A stretch of 64,000 nt of DNA from Staphylococcus schweitzeri (GCF_002902405.1 NZ_PPQS01000008.1:1-64000); one strand, 5' to 3'; positions 18,472-27,956 are shown, counted from the stretch's first letter. Notes: generated by a model not told the origin, from the sequence alone. Numbers and translations: made by a program.

Positions 18472-19254
18472 ATGAAAATGAAACATATTATAACTATTAT
18501 CATGACATTATGTCTAGTATTAGCAGGATGTTCAAATTCAAATGATAGTAAAGATAGTAAGAAAAATACTGCAGATAATGGTGAAAAGCAAGAAATCCAA
18601 ATTGCAGCAGCTGCGAGTTTAACAGATGTAACAAAAAAATTGGAATCAGAATTTAAGAAAGAGCATAAAAATGCTGATATTAAATTTAACTATGGTGGCT
18701 CAGGTGCATTAAGAAAGCAAATCGAATCAGGAGCACCAGTTGACGTCTTCATGTCTGCAAATACTAAAGATGTAGATGCTTTAAAAGATAAAAATAAAGC
18801 ACATGATACATATAAATATGCGAAAAACACATTAGTGTTAATCGGCGATAAAAATTCTAACTATAAATCCGTTAAAGATTTAAAAGATGGTGACAAATTA
18901 GCTTTAGGTGAAGTGAAAACTGTACCAGCTGGTAAATACGCTAAACAATATTTAGATAATAATAATTTGTTTAAAGATGTTGAAAACAAAATTGTATACG
19001 CGAAAGATGTAAAACAAGTATTAAACTACGTTGAAAAAGGTAATGCGAAACAAGGTTTTGTATATAAAACAGATTTATATAAACAAAACAAAAAAATTGA
19101 TACTGTAAAAGAAATTCAAGATATTCAATTGAAGAAACCAATTACGTATGAAGCAGGCGCGACATCAGATAATAAATTAGCAAAAGAATGGATGGAATTC
19201 TTAAAATCTGATAAAGCTAAAGAAATTCTTAAAGAATATCACTTTGCTGCGTAA
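18472..19254 (+). CDS. modA: Molybdate ABC transporter substrate-binding lipoprotein ModA
   Basis: A 260-residue lipoprotein that binds molybdate (and tungstate) outside the cell for the ModBC importer. The lipobox LVLAGCS puts the lipidated Cys at about residue 20, followed by a charged Ser/Asp/Lys linker. The mature fold starts with IQIAAAASLTDVTKKLESEF and includes FNYGGSGALRKQIESGAPVD and the VFMSAN segment, which contact the oxyanion. A GGGGG ribosome site precedes the ATG by nine bases. It is the first gene of modABC; the upstream 286-bp gap shared with fdhD has a TATAAT at 18428-18433. Confidence 0.96.
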   Translation: MKMKHIITIIMTLCLVLAGCSNSNDSKDSKKNTADNGEKQEIQIAAAASLTDVTKKLESEFKKEHKNADIKFNYGGSGALRKQIESGAPVDVFMSANTKDVDALKDKNKAHDTYKYAKNTLVLIGDKNSNYKSVKDLKDGDKLALGEVKTVPAGKYAKQYLDNNNLFKDVENKIVYAKDVKQVLNYVEKGNAKQGFVYKTDLYKQNKKIDTVKEIQDIQLKKPITYEAGATSDNKLAKEWMEFLKSDKAKEILKEYHFAA

Positions 19255-19267
19255 GGAGTTGTAATCC

Positions 19268-19939
19268 ATGCCTGACTTAACACCTTTCTGGATATCAATA
19301 CGGGTTGCTGTTATCAGTACGATAATTGTGACAATTTTAGGTATATTCATATCAAAATGGTTGTATCGTCGTAAAAGTTCATGGGTTAAAGTATTGGAAA
19401 GTATTTTGATATTACCTATTGTTTTACCGCCAACGGTATTAGGTTTTATTCTATTAATCATTTTTTCGCCAAGGGGACCAATTGGTCAATTCTTTGCGAA
19501 TGTACTGCATTTACCCGTAGTGTTTACTTTGACAGGTGCTGTAATTGCATCTGTCATTGTTAGTTTTCCGTTAATGTATCAACATACAGTACAAGGTTTT
19601 AGAGGTATAGATGCCAAAATGATTAATACAGCTAGAACCATGGGAGCTAGTGAAACGAAAATTTTTCTTAAATTAATTTTACCTTTAGCAAAACGTTCTA
19701 TCTTAGCAGGTGTTATGATGAGTTTTGCTCGCGCATTAGGTGAATTTGGGGCTACTTTAATGGTTGCTGGATATATTCCAAATAAAACGAATACGCTACC
19801 TTTAGAAATTTATTTCTTAGTTGAGCAAGGTCGTGAAAATGAAGCTTGGTTATGGGTATTAGTACTAGTTGCATTCTCTATTGTAGTCATTTCAACTATC
19901 AATTTATTGAATAGAGATAAATACAAGGAGGCCGACTAG
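19268..19939 (+). CDS. modB: Molybdate ABC transporter permease ModB
   Basis: A 223-residue permease with about five membrane segments. The EAA loop, which docks on the ATPase ModC, is visible as ARTMGASETKIFLKLILPLA (about residues 122-141). The segment RALGEFGATLMVAGYIPNKT after it is conserved in ModB. It starts 13 bases after modA and its stop abuts the modC start. Confidence 0.96.
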   Translation: MPDLTPFWISIRVAVISTIIVTILGIFISKWLYRRKSSWVKVLESILILPIVLPPTVLGFILLIIFSPRGPIGQFFANVLHLPVVFTLTGAVIASVIVSFPLMYQHTVQGFRGIDAKMINTARTMGASETKIFLKLILPLAKRSILAGVMMSFARALGEFGATLMVAGYIPNKTNTLPLEIYFLVEQGRENEAWLWVLVLVAFSIVVISTINLLNRDKYKEAD

Positions 19940-20545
19940 ATGCTTAAAATTAGTTTGAAATATCAATTAAAAGATACTTTAATCCACATAAATATAGATG
20001 ACATTGAACCTAAAATATATGCAGTGCGTGGCCCTTCTGGTATCGGCAAAACGACTGTTTTAAACATGATTGCAGGGTTACGAAAAGCAGATAAAGCAAT
20101 TATTGAAGTGAATGGGCGAATGCTTACAGATACTGAAAATAATATTAATGTTAAAATACAACAACGCCATATTGGTTATCTTTTTCAAGATTATCAACTA
20201 TTTCCAAACATGACTGTTTATAAAAATATCACGTTTATGGCTGAACCATCAGAGCACATTAATCAGTTAATGAAAACATTAAATATCAATCATTTAATTG
20301 ATCAATATCCTATGACATTATCTGGTGGAGAAGCACAACGTGTAGCACTTGCACGGGCGCTCAGTACCAAGCCAGATTTAATTTTATTAGATGAACCTTT
20401 TTCTAGCTTAGATGATGTTACAAAAGATGAAAGTATAACATTAGTTAAACGTATTTTTAAAGAATGGCATATACCAATTATCTTTGTGACACACTCTAAT
20501 TATGAAGCTGAACAGATGGCGCATGAAATTATCACAATTGGGTAA
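19940..20545 (+). CDS. modC: Molybdate ABC transporter ATPase ModC
   Basis: A 201-residue ABC ATPase that powers ModB. Walker A is GPSGIGKTTVLNM (about residues 32-44), the Q-loop is in GYLFQDYQLFPNM, the signature is LSGGEAQRVALARAL (about residues 129-143), Walker B is DLILLDEPFSSLD and the switch histidine is in IFVTHSNYEAE. It is shorter than enterobacterial ModC (about 350 residues) because it lacks the C-terminal Mop/TOBE domain, so molybdate-responsive regulation through that domain is not expected. TAG-ATG junction with modB. Confidence 0.95.
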   Translation: MLKISLKYQLKDTLIHINIDDIEPKIYAVRGPSGIGKTTVLNMIAGLRKADKAIIEVNGRMLTDTENNINVKIQQRHIGYLFQDYQLFPNMTVYKNITFMAEPSEHINQLMKTLNINHLIDQYPMTLSGGEAQRVALARALSTKPDLILLDEPFSSLDDVTKDESITLVKRIFKEWHIPIIFVTHSNYEAEQMAHEIITIG

Positions 20546-20566
20546 TCATTAAAGTGTGTATTAAGT

Positions 20567-20643
20567 AAGAGTTTAAAACGTTTTAAACATGATAGAAGTG
20601 AATGATTCTATCGTCATTTTAAATATGTTTTAGACTCTTTTTT
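20567..20643 (+). terminator. Rho-independent terminator after modABC
   Basis: AAGAGTTTAAAAC (20567-20579) pairs with GTTTTAGACTCTT (20627-20639), with an inner stem GATAGAA / TTCTATC (20591-20597 / 20606-20612). Six T residues follow. Confidence 0.88.
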
Positions 20644-20716
20644 GGGCGTGAATTTTGAGAGAAATTGATGCGCGTCATATAATGAAAGTAATGACAAAAA
20701 GAAAGGATAACTGAAT

Positions 20717-21721
20717 GTGAGCCGAGAACGTTATTCAAGACAAATTTTATTTAAACAAATTGGCGAAAAGGGTCAAGACAAAATTAATCATAAACATGCA
20801 CTAATAATAGGAATGGGTGCTTTAGGCACTCATGTAGCAGAAGGTCTTACGAGAGCAGGCATTGCTAAATTAACAATCGTTGATAGAGATTATATTGAAT
20901 TTAGTAATTTACAAAGGCAAACGCTATTTACAGAAGATGATGCATTGAAAATGATGCCCAAAGTAGTTGCTGCCAAAAAGCATTTGTTAGCTATTCGAAG
21001 TGATATTGAAGTTGAAGATTTTATTGCACATGTTGATTATTACTTTTTAGAGTCACATGTACAGCGTGTAGACGTTATCATTGATGCAACAGATAATTTT
21101 GAAACTCGCCAATTAATTAATGATTTTGCATATAAACATTGTATTCCTTGGATTTATGGCGGTGTAGTACAAAGTACATATACAGAAGCCACATTTATTC
21201 CTGGAGAAACGCCATGTTTCAATTGTTTAGTACCTCAATTACCGGCATTAAATTTAACATGTGATACAGTCGGGGTTATTCAACCTGCAGTGACGATGAC
21301 GACGAGCTTACAGTTGAGAGATGCGATAAAAATACTTACAGAGCAACCGATTGAAACTAAAATTACTTACGGTGACATTTGGGAAGGTAGTCATTATTCA
21401 TTTGGTTTCAGTAAAATGCAACGTTCAAACTGTACAACTTGTGGTGCTGCACCAAGTTATCCTTATTTGAATAAAAATGAGCAATATTATGCAACACTAT
21501 GTGGTAGAGATACAGTTCAATACGAAAATACAGCAATTACACAAGACATGCTCATTCAATTTTTAAATGAACAGCAATTAAATTATCGAAGTAATACGTA
21601 TATGGTAATGTTTGAATTTAAAGGACATCGTATTGTTGCGTTTGATGGTGGAAGGTTTTTAATTCATGGTATGACACGAATATCAGATGCAGCGCATTTA
21701 ATGAATTTATTATTTGGTTAA
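20717..21721 (+). CDS. moeB: Molybdopterin-synthase adenylyltransferase MoeB (ThiF/HesA family)
   Basis: A 334-residue E1-like enzyme that adenylates the C-terminal glycine of MoaD before sulfur transfer. The nucleotide-binding loop is IIGMGALGTHVAEGLTRAG (about residues 30-48), followed by VDRDYIEFSNLQRQ. Zinc-binding cysteine pairs occur in CFNCLVPQ and CTTCGAAP. The extra C-terminal portion of about 85 residues, beyond the 250-residue E. coli form, is usual for Firmicutes. The start is a GTG at 20717; the nearby ATG runs straight into a stop. It opens the main molybdopterin gene run after the modABC terminator. A ThiF role in thiamine synthesis is an alternative, but context favours MoeB. 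Confidence 0.92.
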   Translation: MSRERYSRQILFKQIGEKGQDKINHKHALIIGMGALGTHVAEGLTRAGIAKLTIVDRDYIEFSNLQRQTLFTEDDALKMMPKVVAAKKHLLAIRSDIEVEDFIAHVDYYFLESHVQRVDVIIDATDNFETRQLINDFAYKHCIPWIYGGVVQSTYTEATFIPGETPCFNCLVPQLPALNLTCDTVGVIQPAVTMTTSLQLRDAIKILTEQPIETKITYGDIWEGSHYSFGFSKMQRSNCTTCGAAPSYPYLNKNEQYYATLCGRDTVQYENTAITQDMLIQFLNEQQLNYRSNTYMVMFEFKGHRIVAFDGGRFLIHGMTRISDAAHLMNLLFG

Positions 21722-21744
21722 TTAAATAAAAGGAGTGATTTGTA

Positions 21745-22251
21745 ATGGGCGAACATAAAAATGTTGAATTAAATCGTACTGTAAAAGCAGCAGTTTTGAC
21801 AGTATCTGATACGAGAAATTTCACTACAGATAAAGGTGGTCAATGCGTACGTGAACTATTACAACAAGCACAGGTTGAAGTGACAGATACACACTATAAA
21901 ATAGTGAAAGATGACATAACAGCAATTACAACGCAAATTACAAATTGGTTAGATGAAGAGATAGATGTCATCATTACAACTGGCGGAACAGGTATCGCAC
22001 AAAGGGATGTAACAATTGAAGCGGTAAAACCAATGCTTACTAAAGAAATAGAAGGATTTGGAGAATTATTTAGATATTTAAGCTATGTAGAAGATGTAGG
22101 TACTCGTGCCTTATTATCTCGAGCTATTGCAGGTACTGTTAATGACAAGTTGATTTTCTCGATACCAGGGTCAACTGGTGCAGTTAAGTTGGCATTAGAA
22201 AAGCTCATTAAACCAGAATTAAATCATCTGATTCATGAGCTGACAAAATAA
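21745..22251 (+). CDS. moaB: Molybdenum cofactor biosynthesis protein MoaB (Mog-like)
   Basis: A 168-residue MoaB/Mog-family protein that adenylates molybdopterin before molybdenum insertion. The conserved nucleotide/molybdopterin site is in [20 protein letters not shown] (about residues 72-91), and AVLTVSDTR near the N-terminus is typical. The C-terminal [19 protein letters not shown] is also conserved. It starts 23 bases after moeB behind AAAGGAGTG. It converges with moaC, seven bases from stop to stop. Confidence 0.94.
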   Translation: MGEHKNVELNRTVKAAVLTVSDTRNFTTDKGGQCVRELLQQAQVEVTDTHYKIVKDDITAITTQITNWLDEEIDVIITTGGTGIAQRDVTIEAVKPMLTKEIEGFGELFRYLSYVEDVGTRALLSRAIAGTVNDKLIFSIPGSTGAVKLALEKLIKPELNHLIHELTK

Positions 22252-22258
22252 TTGGTTA

Positions 22259-22750
22259 CTAATTAGATAATCGGTGATAGTCTCCAGATTTACCGCCAGA
22301 TTTACTTTCAAGATATGTTTCGCCAATGATCATACCTTTATCGACTGCTTTTGTCATGTCGTAAATGGTTAATGCGGTAGCAGATGCTGCAGTTAAAGCT
22401 TCCATTTCAACACCAGTTTTGCCAGTAGTCGAGACTGATGTTTGTATATTTAATGTATAGATTGGCGCATGTGTTTCATCCCATTGAAAATAAATATCTA
22501 TGCCAGTCAATGGTAAAGGGTGACACATAGGTATAATTGTTGATGTATTTTTAGCCGCCATAATACCAGCAATTTGTGCAGTATTTAATACGTTACCTTT
22601 AGCATTGGTATTTGTAGTTATTTGATTGTAAATGGTTTCATTTACAGTAATACTTGAATGAGCGACAGCAGTTCTTTTTGTAATATTTTTGTCAGAAACG
22701 TCGACCATTTTTGCATGACCTTGTTGATTAATATGAGTAAATTCAGTCAT
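22259..22750 (-). CDS. moaC: Cyclic pyranopterin monophosphate synthase MoaC
   Basis: A 163-residue enzyme that converts 3',8-cyclo-GTP, the MoaA product, to cyclic pyranopterin monophosphate. Recognisable segments are [18 protein letters not shown] near the N-terminus, the catalytic [14 protein letters not shown] (about residues 74-87), and [20 protein letters not shown] with KAVDKGM. It is the only minus-strand gene inside the moe/moa/mob run, so it is transcribed divergently from moeA across a 62-bp gap. A ribosome site AGGAGGGG precedes the ATG. Confidence 0.97.
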   Translation of the reverse strand: MTEFTHINQQGHAKMVDVSDKNITKRTAVAHSSITVNETIYNQITTNTNAKGNVLNTAQIAGIMAAKNTSTIIPMCHPLPLTGIDIYFQWDETHAPIYTLNIQTSVSTTGKTGVEMEALTAASATALTIYDMTKAVDKGMIIGETYLESKSGGKSGDYHRLSN

Positions 22751-22812
22751 TTTACCCCTCCTAATGCATCCAGTATATCATGAAAAAATAAAAGTTTTGG
22801 AGATGATTTTTA

Positions 22813-24072
22813 ATGGTAGTAGAAAAAAGAAACCCAATTCCGGTTAAAGAAGCAATACAACGTATCGTTAAGCAACAAAGTACGATGCCATCACAAAAGG
22901 TTTCACTTGAAAATAGTTCAGGTCATATTTTAGCTGAAGATATTGTTGCTACATATGATATTCCTAGATTTGATAAATCGCCATACGATGGTTTTGCTAT
23001 ACGTAGCGTAGATTCACAAGGTGCAAGTGGTCAACATCGCATTGAATTTGAAGTGATTGATCATATTGGTGCTGGATCAGTTTCCAATAAAGTTGTAGGT
23101 GAGCACGAGGCAGTAAGAATTATGACAGGGGCACAAATTCCGGAAGGTGCAGATGCAGTCGTTATGTTTGAACAAACTATCGAACTTGGAGATACTTTTT
23201 CAATCCGAAAACCTTTTACTAAAAATGAAAATATTTCTTTGAAAGGCGAGGAGACAACAACTGGAGATATTGTGCTGAAAAAAGGGCAAGTGATTAACCC
23301 AGGTGCCATAGCGGTATTAGCAACGTATGGCTATACTGAGGTCCAAGTTATTAAACAACCAAGCGTTGCTGTCATTGCAACAGGAAGTGAATTATTAGAT
23401 GTCAGTGACCCATTAGAAAATGGGAAAATTCGTAATTCAAATGGGCCTATGATTCGTTCTTTAGCTGAAAAATTAGGTCTTGAAGTAGGAATTTATAAAA
23501 CGCAAAAAGATGATTTAGAAAGTGGTATTCAAATTGTTAAAGAGGCCATGAGTAATCATGATATCGTAATCACGACTGGCGGTGTTTCTGTAGGAGACTT
23601 TGATTATTTACCAGAAATTTATAAAGCGGTAAATGCTGAAGTACTATTTAATAAAGTTGCAATGCGTCCTGGTAGTGTCACAACAGTCGCATTTGCAAAT
23701 GGCAAATACTTATTTGGATTATCTGGGAATCCATCAGCATGTTTCACTGGATTTGAACTATTTGTCAAACCAGCTGTGAAACATATGTGTGGAGCACTAG
23801 AAGTCTTTCCACAAGTAATTAAAGCAACTTTAATGGAAGATTTTTCAAAAGCAAATCCATTCACTCGTTTTATTCGTGCCAAGGCCTCATTAACTAGTGC
23901 CGGTGCCACTGTAGTGCCTTCTGGATTTAATAAATCAGGTGCAGTTATTGCGATTGCACATGCGAACTGTATGATAATGCTGCCTAGTGGTACACGTGGT
24001 TTCAAAGCAGGTCATACTGTTGATGTGATTTTGACAGAATCAGAATCTGCTGAAGAGGAACTACATTTATGA
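22813..24072 (+). CDS. moeA: Molybdopterin molybdenumtransferase MoeA
   Basis: A 419-residue enzyme that inserts molybdate into adenylated molybdopterin. The N-terminal domain has FDKSPYDGFAIRS and the IMTGAQIPEGADAVVM motif. The MoaB/Mog-like catalytic domain has VAVIATGSELLDVSDPLENG and TTGGVSVGDFDYL, with the MRPG and LFGLSGNPSACF segments. Domain IV forms the C-terminus. It overlaps mobB by four bases (ATGA), so translation is coupled. Confidence 0.97.
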   Translation: MVVEKRNPIPVKEAIQRIVKQQSTMPSQKVSLENSSGHILAEDIVATYDIPRFDKSPYDGFAIRSVDSQGASGQHRIEFEVIDHIGAGSVSNKVVGEHEAVRIMTGAQIPEGADAVVMFEQTIELGDTFSIRKPFTKNENISLKGEETTTGDIVLKKGQVINPGAIAVLATYGYTEVQVIKQPSVAVIATGSELLDVSDPLENGKIRNSNGPMIRSLAEKLGLEVGIYKTQKDDLESGIQIVKEAMSNHDIVITTGGVSVGDFDYLPEIYKAVNAEVLFNKVAMRPGSVTTVAFANGKYLFGLSGNPSACFTGFELFVKPAVKHMCGALEVFPQVIKATLMEDFSKANPFTRFIRAKASLTSAGATVVPSGFNKSGAVIAIAHANCMIMLPSGTRGFKAGHTVDVILTESESAEEELHL

Positions 24073-24533
24073 TTTTACAAATCGTAGGTTATAAAAATGC
24101 TGGAAAGACAACACTGATGTCACATGCAGTATCATTGCTAAAATCACAAGGTTATAAAGTTGCTACGATTAAACATCATGGTCATTATGATGAAGATATT
24201 CAATTACAGCATACTGACGTAGATCATATGAAACATTTTGAAGCAGGAGCAGATCAAAGTATTGTGCAAGGTCTAAAATTTCAACAAACTGTTACACGAG
24301 TTGAAAATCAAAATCTTACTCAAATTATTGAAAAATCTGTTACAATTGACACCAATATCATTTTAGTTGAAGGTTTCAAAAATGCAGTTTTTGACAAAGT
24401 GATTGTCTATCAAAATGAGAAAGATTTAGAGAAATTGCGACAATTATCAAATATATGCTATAGCATTAACGTCAGGGAGACAAATGATTTTACCTTATTT
24501 GATGATTGGCTATTAAATAAAGTGAAAAAATAA
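24069..24533 (+). CDS. mobB: Molybdopterin-guanine dinucleotide biosynthesis protein MobB
   Basis: A 154-residue GTP-binding protein with the P-loop VGYKNAGKTTLMSHAV at about residues 6-21, and VATIKHHGH and ILVEGFKNA segments typical of MobB. It is thought to help MobA attach GMP to the molybdenum cofactor; it is not strictly essential in E. coli. It overlaps moeA and lies 35 bases before moaE. Confidence 0.94.
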   Translation: MILQIVGYKNAGKTTLMSHAVSLLKSQGYKVATIKHHGHYDEDIQLQHTDVDHMKHFEAGADQSIVQGLKFQQTVTRVENQNLTQIIEKSVTIDTNIILVEGFKNAVFDKVIVYQNEKDLEKLRQLSNICYSINVRETNDFTLFDDWLLNKVKK

Positions 24534-24568
24534 CTGTGGTACACAATTTAAATAGAGGATTGAAATGA

Positions 24569-25015
24569 ATGAAACAATTTGAAATCGTGACTGATCCGAT
24601 AGAAACAGCCCCATACCGAGATTTCACTATTAATGAATATCAAGGAGCTGTAGTTGTTTTTACAGGTCATGTACGAGAATGGACTAAGGGAGTTAAAACG
24701 GAATATCTCGAATATGAAGCATATGTTCCGATGGCTGAAAAGAAATTAGCACAAATCGGGGATGAAATAAATGAAAAATGGCCTGGGACGATTACGAGTA
24801 TTGTACATAGAATAGGGCCATTACAAATTTCGGACGTTGCAGTATTAATAGCAGTGTCATCGCCACATCGTAAAGATGCATACCGAGCAAATGAATACGC
24901 TATTGAACGAATTAAAGAAATCGTTCCAATTTGGAAAAAAGAAATTTGGGAAGATGGTTCTGAATGGCAAGGTCATCAAAAAGGGAATTATGAGGAAGCG
25001 AAGAGGGAGGAATAA
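24569..25015 (+). CDS. moaE: Molybdopterin synthase catalytic subunit MoaE
   Basis: A 148-residue large subunit of molybdopterin synthase, which with MoaD adds the dithiolene sulfurs to cyclic pyranopterin. Family motifs are GAVVVFTGHVREWTKG (about residues 25-40), YLEYEAYVPMAEKKL, the HRIGPLQI segment, and SSPHRKDAYRA. The catalytic lysine lies in VPIWKKEIWEDGSEW near residue 120. It starts after GAGGATTGAAATGA. MoaD follows almost immediately. Confidence 0.97.
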   Translation: MKQFEIVTDPIETAPYRDFTINEYQGAVVVFTGHVREWTKGVKTEYLEYEAYVPMAEKKLAQIGDEINEKWPGTITSIVHRIGPLQISDVAVLIAVSSPHRKDAYRANEYAIERIKEIVPIWKKEIWEDGSEWQGHQKGNYEEAKREE

Positions 25016-25020
25016 TAGAA

Positions 25021-25254
25021 ATGAAGGTACTTTACTTCGCAGAAATTAAAGAAATTTTACAAAAGTCACAAGAAGATATTGTGCTTGAAAAAGCAGTAAC
25101 TGTGCAGCAATTTGAAAGTTTCTTATTTGAACGTTATCCACAAATAAATAATAAAAAATTTCAAGTTGCTGTAAATGAGGAATTTGTACAGAAATCAGAT
25201 TTCATAAATCCGAATGATACCGTTGCACTGATTCCGCCAGTTAGTGGGGGGTAA
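25021..25254 (+). CDS. moaD: Molybdopterin synthase sulfur-carrier subunit MoaD
   Basis: A 77-residue ubiquitin-like protein ending in the required Gly-Gly (PPVSGG), which MoeB adenylates and a sulfurtransferase then converts to a thiocarboxylate. It lies five bases after moaE and seven before mobA. Length and the C-terminal motif are as expected. Confidence 0.96.
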   Translation: MKVLYFAEIKEILQKSQEDIVLEKAVTVQQFESFLFERYPQINNKKFQVAVNEEFVQKSDFINPNDTVALIPPVSGG

Positions 25255-25260
25255 AATTAT

Positions 25261-25860
25261 ATGAAAGCAATTATTCTTGCAGGTGGTCATTCAGAACGTT
25301 TTGGTAAACCAAAAGCGTTTGCAGAATTGAACGGCGAACCTTTTTATAGAAAAATAGTTAACACGTTGGATTCAACAAATATGTTTAATGAAATTATTAT
25401 AAGCACAAATGCGCAATTGTCAACGCAATTTGATTATCCGAATGTTGTTATTGATGATGATGAGCATCAAGATAAAGGTCCATTATCAGGTATTTATACA
25501 ATTATGAAACAACACCCTAAAGAGGAGTTGTTTTTTGTCGTTTCTGTCGACACGCCTATGATTACCGGTAAAGCTGTTAGCAGTTTGTATCAATTTTTAG
25601 TATCGCACCTACTCGAAGAGCATTTGGATGTTGCAGCTTTTAAAGAAGATGGACGATTTATACCAACAATTGCCTTCTATAGTCCGAATGCATTAGATGC
25701 TATAACTAGAGCTTTAAACTCAGACAATTATAGTTTTAAAAATGTATATCGTGAGTTATCTACAGACTGTTTAGACGTGAATGATGTAGATGCACCAACG
25801 TATTGGTATAAGAATATAAATTATCAACAAGATTTGGACACATTAATAAAAATATTGTAA
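25261..25860 (+). CDS. mobA: Molybdenum cofactor guanylyltransferase MobA
   Basis: A 199-residue nucleotidyltransferase that joins GMP to the molybdenum cofactor, giving the MGD form used by formate dehydrogenase and nitrate reductase. The N-terminal GTP-binding motif is [16 protein letters not shown] (about residues 5-20). The segment [12 protein letters not shown] and the metal-binding [11 protein letters not shown] follow. All key positions are present. It is in the same run as moaD and moaA. Confidence 0.96.
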   Translation: MKAIILAGGHSERFGKPKAFAELNGEPFYRKIVNTLDSTNMFNEIIISTNAQLSTQFDYPNVVIDDDEHQDKGPLSGIYTIMKQHPKEELFFVVSVDTPMITGKAVSSLYQFLVSHLLEEHLDVAAFKEDGRFIPTIAFYSPNALDAITRALNSDNYSFKNVYRELSTDCLDVNDVDAPTYWYKNINYQQDLDTLIKIL

Positions 25861-25879
25861 GTAGTTAGGGGGTCCAGAA

Positions 25880-26902
25880 ATGGTAGAACAAATTAAAGAT
25901 AAACTAGGACGTCCAATCCGTGACTTACGGTTATCTGTGACAGATCGTTGTAATTTTAGATGTGATTACTGCATGCCTAAAGAAGTATTTGGAGATGACT
26001 TTGTATTTTTACCTAAAAATGAATTGTTAACTTTTGATGAGATGACCAGAATTGCTAAAATTTATTCGGAATTAGGCGTGAAAAAAATTCGGATTACTGG
26101 TGGTGAACCATTAATGAGAAGGGATTTAGATCAACTCATTGCAAAATTAATTCAAATCGACGGTATTGAAGATATTGGGTTAACAACAAATGGTTTATTA
26201 TTAAAAAAACATGGTCAAAAATTATATGATGCTGGACTCCGTAAAATTAATGTTAGCCTAGATGCTATAGATGATATGTTGTTTCAATCAATTAATAACC
26301 GAAATATTAAAGCTACAACAATATTGGAACAAATAAATTATGCGAAATCTATAGGTTTCAATGTTAAAGTCAATGTTGTCATACAAAAAGGAATTAATGA
26401 TGGTCAAATTATACCAATGCTTAACTATTTTAAACAAAAGCACATTGAAATTCGATTTATAGAATTTATGGATGTCGGTAATGATAATGGATGGAATTTT
26501 AATAAGGTAGTAACTAAAGATGAAATGCTTAAAATGATTGAACAAAATTTTGATATAGAACCTGTTGAACCTAAATATTTTGGAGAAGTTGCAAAATATT
26601 ATCGTCACAAGGACAATGGTGTTAAATTTGGATTGATTACAAGTGTATCACAATCATTTTGTTCGTCATGTACTCGTGCAAGATTATCATCAGATGGAAA
26701 ATTTTACGGGTGCTTATTCTCAACTGTCGAAGGTTTTAATGTTAAGTCATTTATTCGCTCTGGCGTATCTGATGAAGAATTAAAAAAGCAGTTCAAAGCG
26801 TTATGGCATGTGCGAGATGATCGTTATTCAGATGAAAGAACTGCACAAACAGTTGCCAATCGTCAACGTAAAAAAATCAATATGAATTATATTGGAGGTT
26901 AA
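25880..26902 (+). CDS. moaA: GTP 3',8-cyclase MoaA (radical SAM)
   Basis: A 340-residue radical-SAM enzyme that starts molybdenum cofactor synthesis by converting GTP to 3',8-cyclo-GTP. The N-terminal cluster motif is CNFRCDYC (about residues 24-31). The SAM-binding GGEP is in [15 protein letters not shown]. The second cluster is bound by the C-terminal cysteines in [20 protein letters not shown], and the end GG (NYIGG) is the conserved di-glycine tail that enters the active site. The S. aureus enzyme has been crystallised; this sequence seems to differ from it at roughly two dozen positions as I recall it. It is the last gene of the molybdopterin run. Confidence 0.98.
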   Translation: MVEQIKDKLGRPIRDLRLSVTDRCNFRCDYCMPKEVFGDDFVFLPKNELLTFDEMTRIAKIYSELGVKKIRITGGEPLMRRDLDQLIAKLIQIDGIEDIGLTTNGLLLKKHGQKLYDAGLRKINVSLDAIDDMLFQSINNRNIKATTILEQINYAKSIGFNVKVNVVIQKGINDGQIIPMLNYFKQKHIEIRFIEFMDVGNDNGWNFNKVVTKDEMLKMIEQNFDIEPVEPKYFGEVAKYYRHKDNGVKFGLITSVSQSFCSSCTRARLSSDGKFYGCLFSTVEGFNVKSFIRSGVSDEELKKQFKALWHVRDDRYSDERTAQTVANRQRKKINMNYIGG

Positions 26903-27017
26903 ATGATTTAACCTCACATTGACTAAAATAATTTTTTATTTATCAATGTTATATTGTTAGAAAATAGAAATCATATAGTTACTATAAGTATGATAGTTAC
27001 AATATAATAAAACATTA

Positions 27018-27069
27018 AGCATCAATAATATAGGTGATTATTGAATTATGATGCTATGATGTGTTTTTA
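27018..27069 (+). terminator. Possible terminator of the molybdopterin operon
   Basis: AGCATCA (27018-27024) pairs with TGATGCT (27049-27055), with an inner CAATAAT / ATTATTG pairing around the loop, and TGTTTTT follows at 27062-27068. The T run is displaced from the stem, so this is moderate evidence. Confidence 0.5.
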
Positions 27070-27174
27070 AATTAAAATTAGGTTAGCAGACGATTTTCTG
27101 CGAAGTTAAAAAATTATTAATTTATGGTCTATGAGCTTTAATTTTATAGATAACAAGATTTCCTACTTAAATAG

Positions 27175-27215
27175 CGGTCATATCTATACCAAATTATATA
27201 GAGATGATCGTTTTT
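27175..27215 (+). terminator. Second terminator-like hairpin upstream of sarV
   Basis: CGGTCATATCTATA (27175-27188) pairs with TATAGAGATGATCG (27197-27210) at 12 of 14 positions and is followed directly by TTTTT. It is a strong intrinsic terminator shape with no gene immediately before it. Confidence 0.7.
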
Positions 27216-27511
27216 ACGTTTATATAAAGAAATTAGCTAACGCTATCAAAATATAAAAATGTATACGAACAACATGTATGTTATTATCAAAAGTAGTAGC
27301 GAGTTATTAAGTTGTAAAATATCGTATTTAGGTATAAATGTTGTCGATTAAACAACAAGTTGTCCAAAAGATATAAATCTAAACAAGATATAGACATCAA
27401 TTTAATATTTGTAATAGATAAAATGCTAAGTTTGATATATAATTAATTTAAGTAATTGTATTATAATATGAATTACAAACATCTAAGAAGAAACATAGGA
27501 GGCATCATATT

Positions 27512-27862
27512 ATGAGTAATAAGGTTCAACGTTTTATAGAAGCAGAAAGAGAGTTAAGTCAGTTAAAGCACTGGTTGAAATCAACACACAAGATATCTAT
27601 TGAAGAGTTTGTAGTACTTTTTAAAGTGTATGAAGCTGAAAAGATTAGTGGTAAGGAATTAAGAGATACATTACACTTCGAAATGTTATGGGATACAAGT
27701 AAAATTGATGTAATTATCCGTAAAATCTACAAAAAAGAACTTATTTCTAAACTGCGTTCTGAAACGGATGAAAGACAAGTATTCTATTTCTATAGTGCAG
27801 CACAAAAGAAAGTACTAGACAAAATAAAAAAAGAAATAGAAGTATTGAGCGTTACAAATTAA
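27512..27862 (+). CDS. sarV: SarA-family regulator SarV
   Basis: A 116-residue single winged-helix SarA-family protein. The wing reads [20 protein letters not shown], matching the D-E-R motif of the family. SarV is reported to be repressed by SarA and MgrA and to promote autolysin and virulence gene expression. A GGAGG ribosome site lies about nine bases upstream of the ATG. It is monocistronic and converges with the MFS gene through a shared terminator. Confidence 0.95.
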   Translation: MSNKVQRFIEAERELSQLKHWLKSTHKISIEEFVVLFKVYEAEKISGKELRDTLHFEMLWDTSKIDVIIRKIYKKELISKLRSETDERQVFYFYSAAQKKVLDKIKKEIEVLSVTN

Positions 27863-27868
27863 TATAAT

Positions 27869-27943
27869 AAAAGCATGCTAATCAATGCATCGTATCAATG
27901 TCTTGGGGACAGACAAATGATGTGATTTGATTAGCATGCTTTT
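27869..27943. terminator. Bidirectional terminator between sarV and the MFS gene
   Basis: A perfect 17-bp inverted repeat has arms at 27869-27885 and 27927-27943, built on AAAAGCATGCTAATCAA. The right arm runs into TTTTTT on the plus strand, and the left arm gives a T run on the minus strand. It sits between convergent genes and should stop both. The 41-base loop has a small TGTC/GACA stem. Confidence 0.93.
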
Positions 27944-27956
27944 TTATACTTAACAG

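Larger units (their letters stand above)
26903..27511. other. Long intergenic region between moaA and sarV
   Basis: This 609-bp AT-rich stretch has no convincing reading frame on either strand. It contains the two terminator-like hairpins listed separately and a small GCAGA/TCTGC hairpin at 27086-27101. The final 100 bases must carry the sarV promoter; a TATAAT close to 27463-27468 is a candidate. The presence of two terminators leaves room for a short untranslated RNA. Confidence 0.5.
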
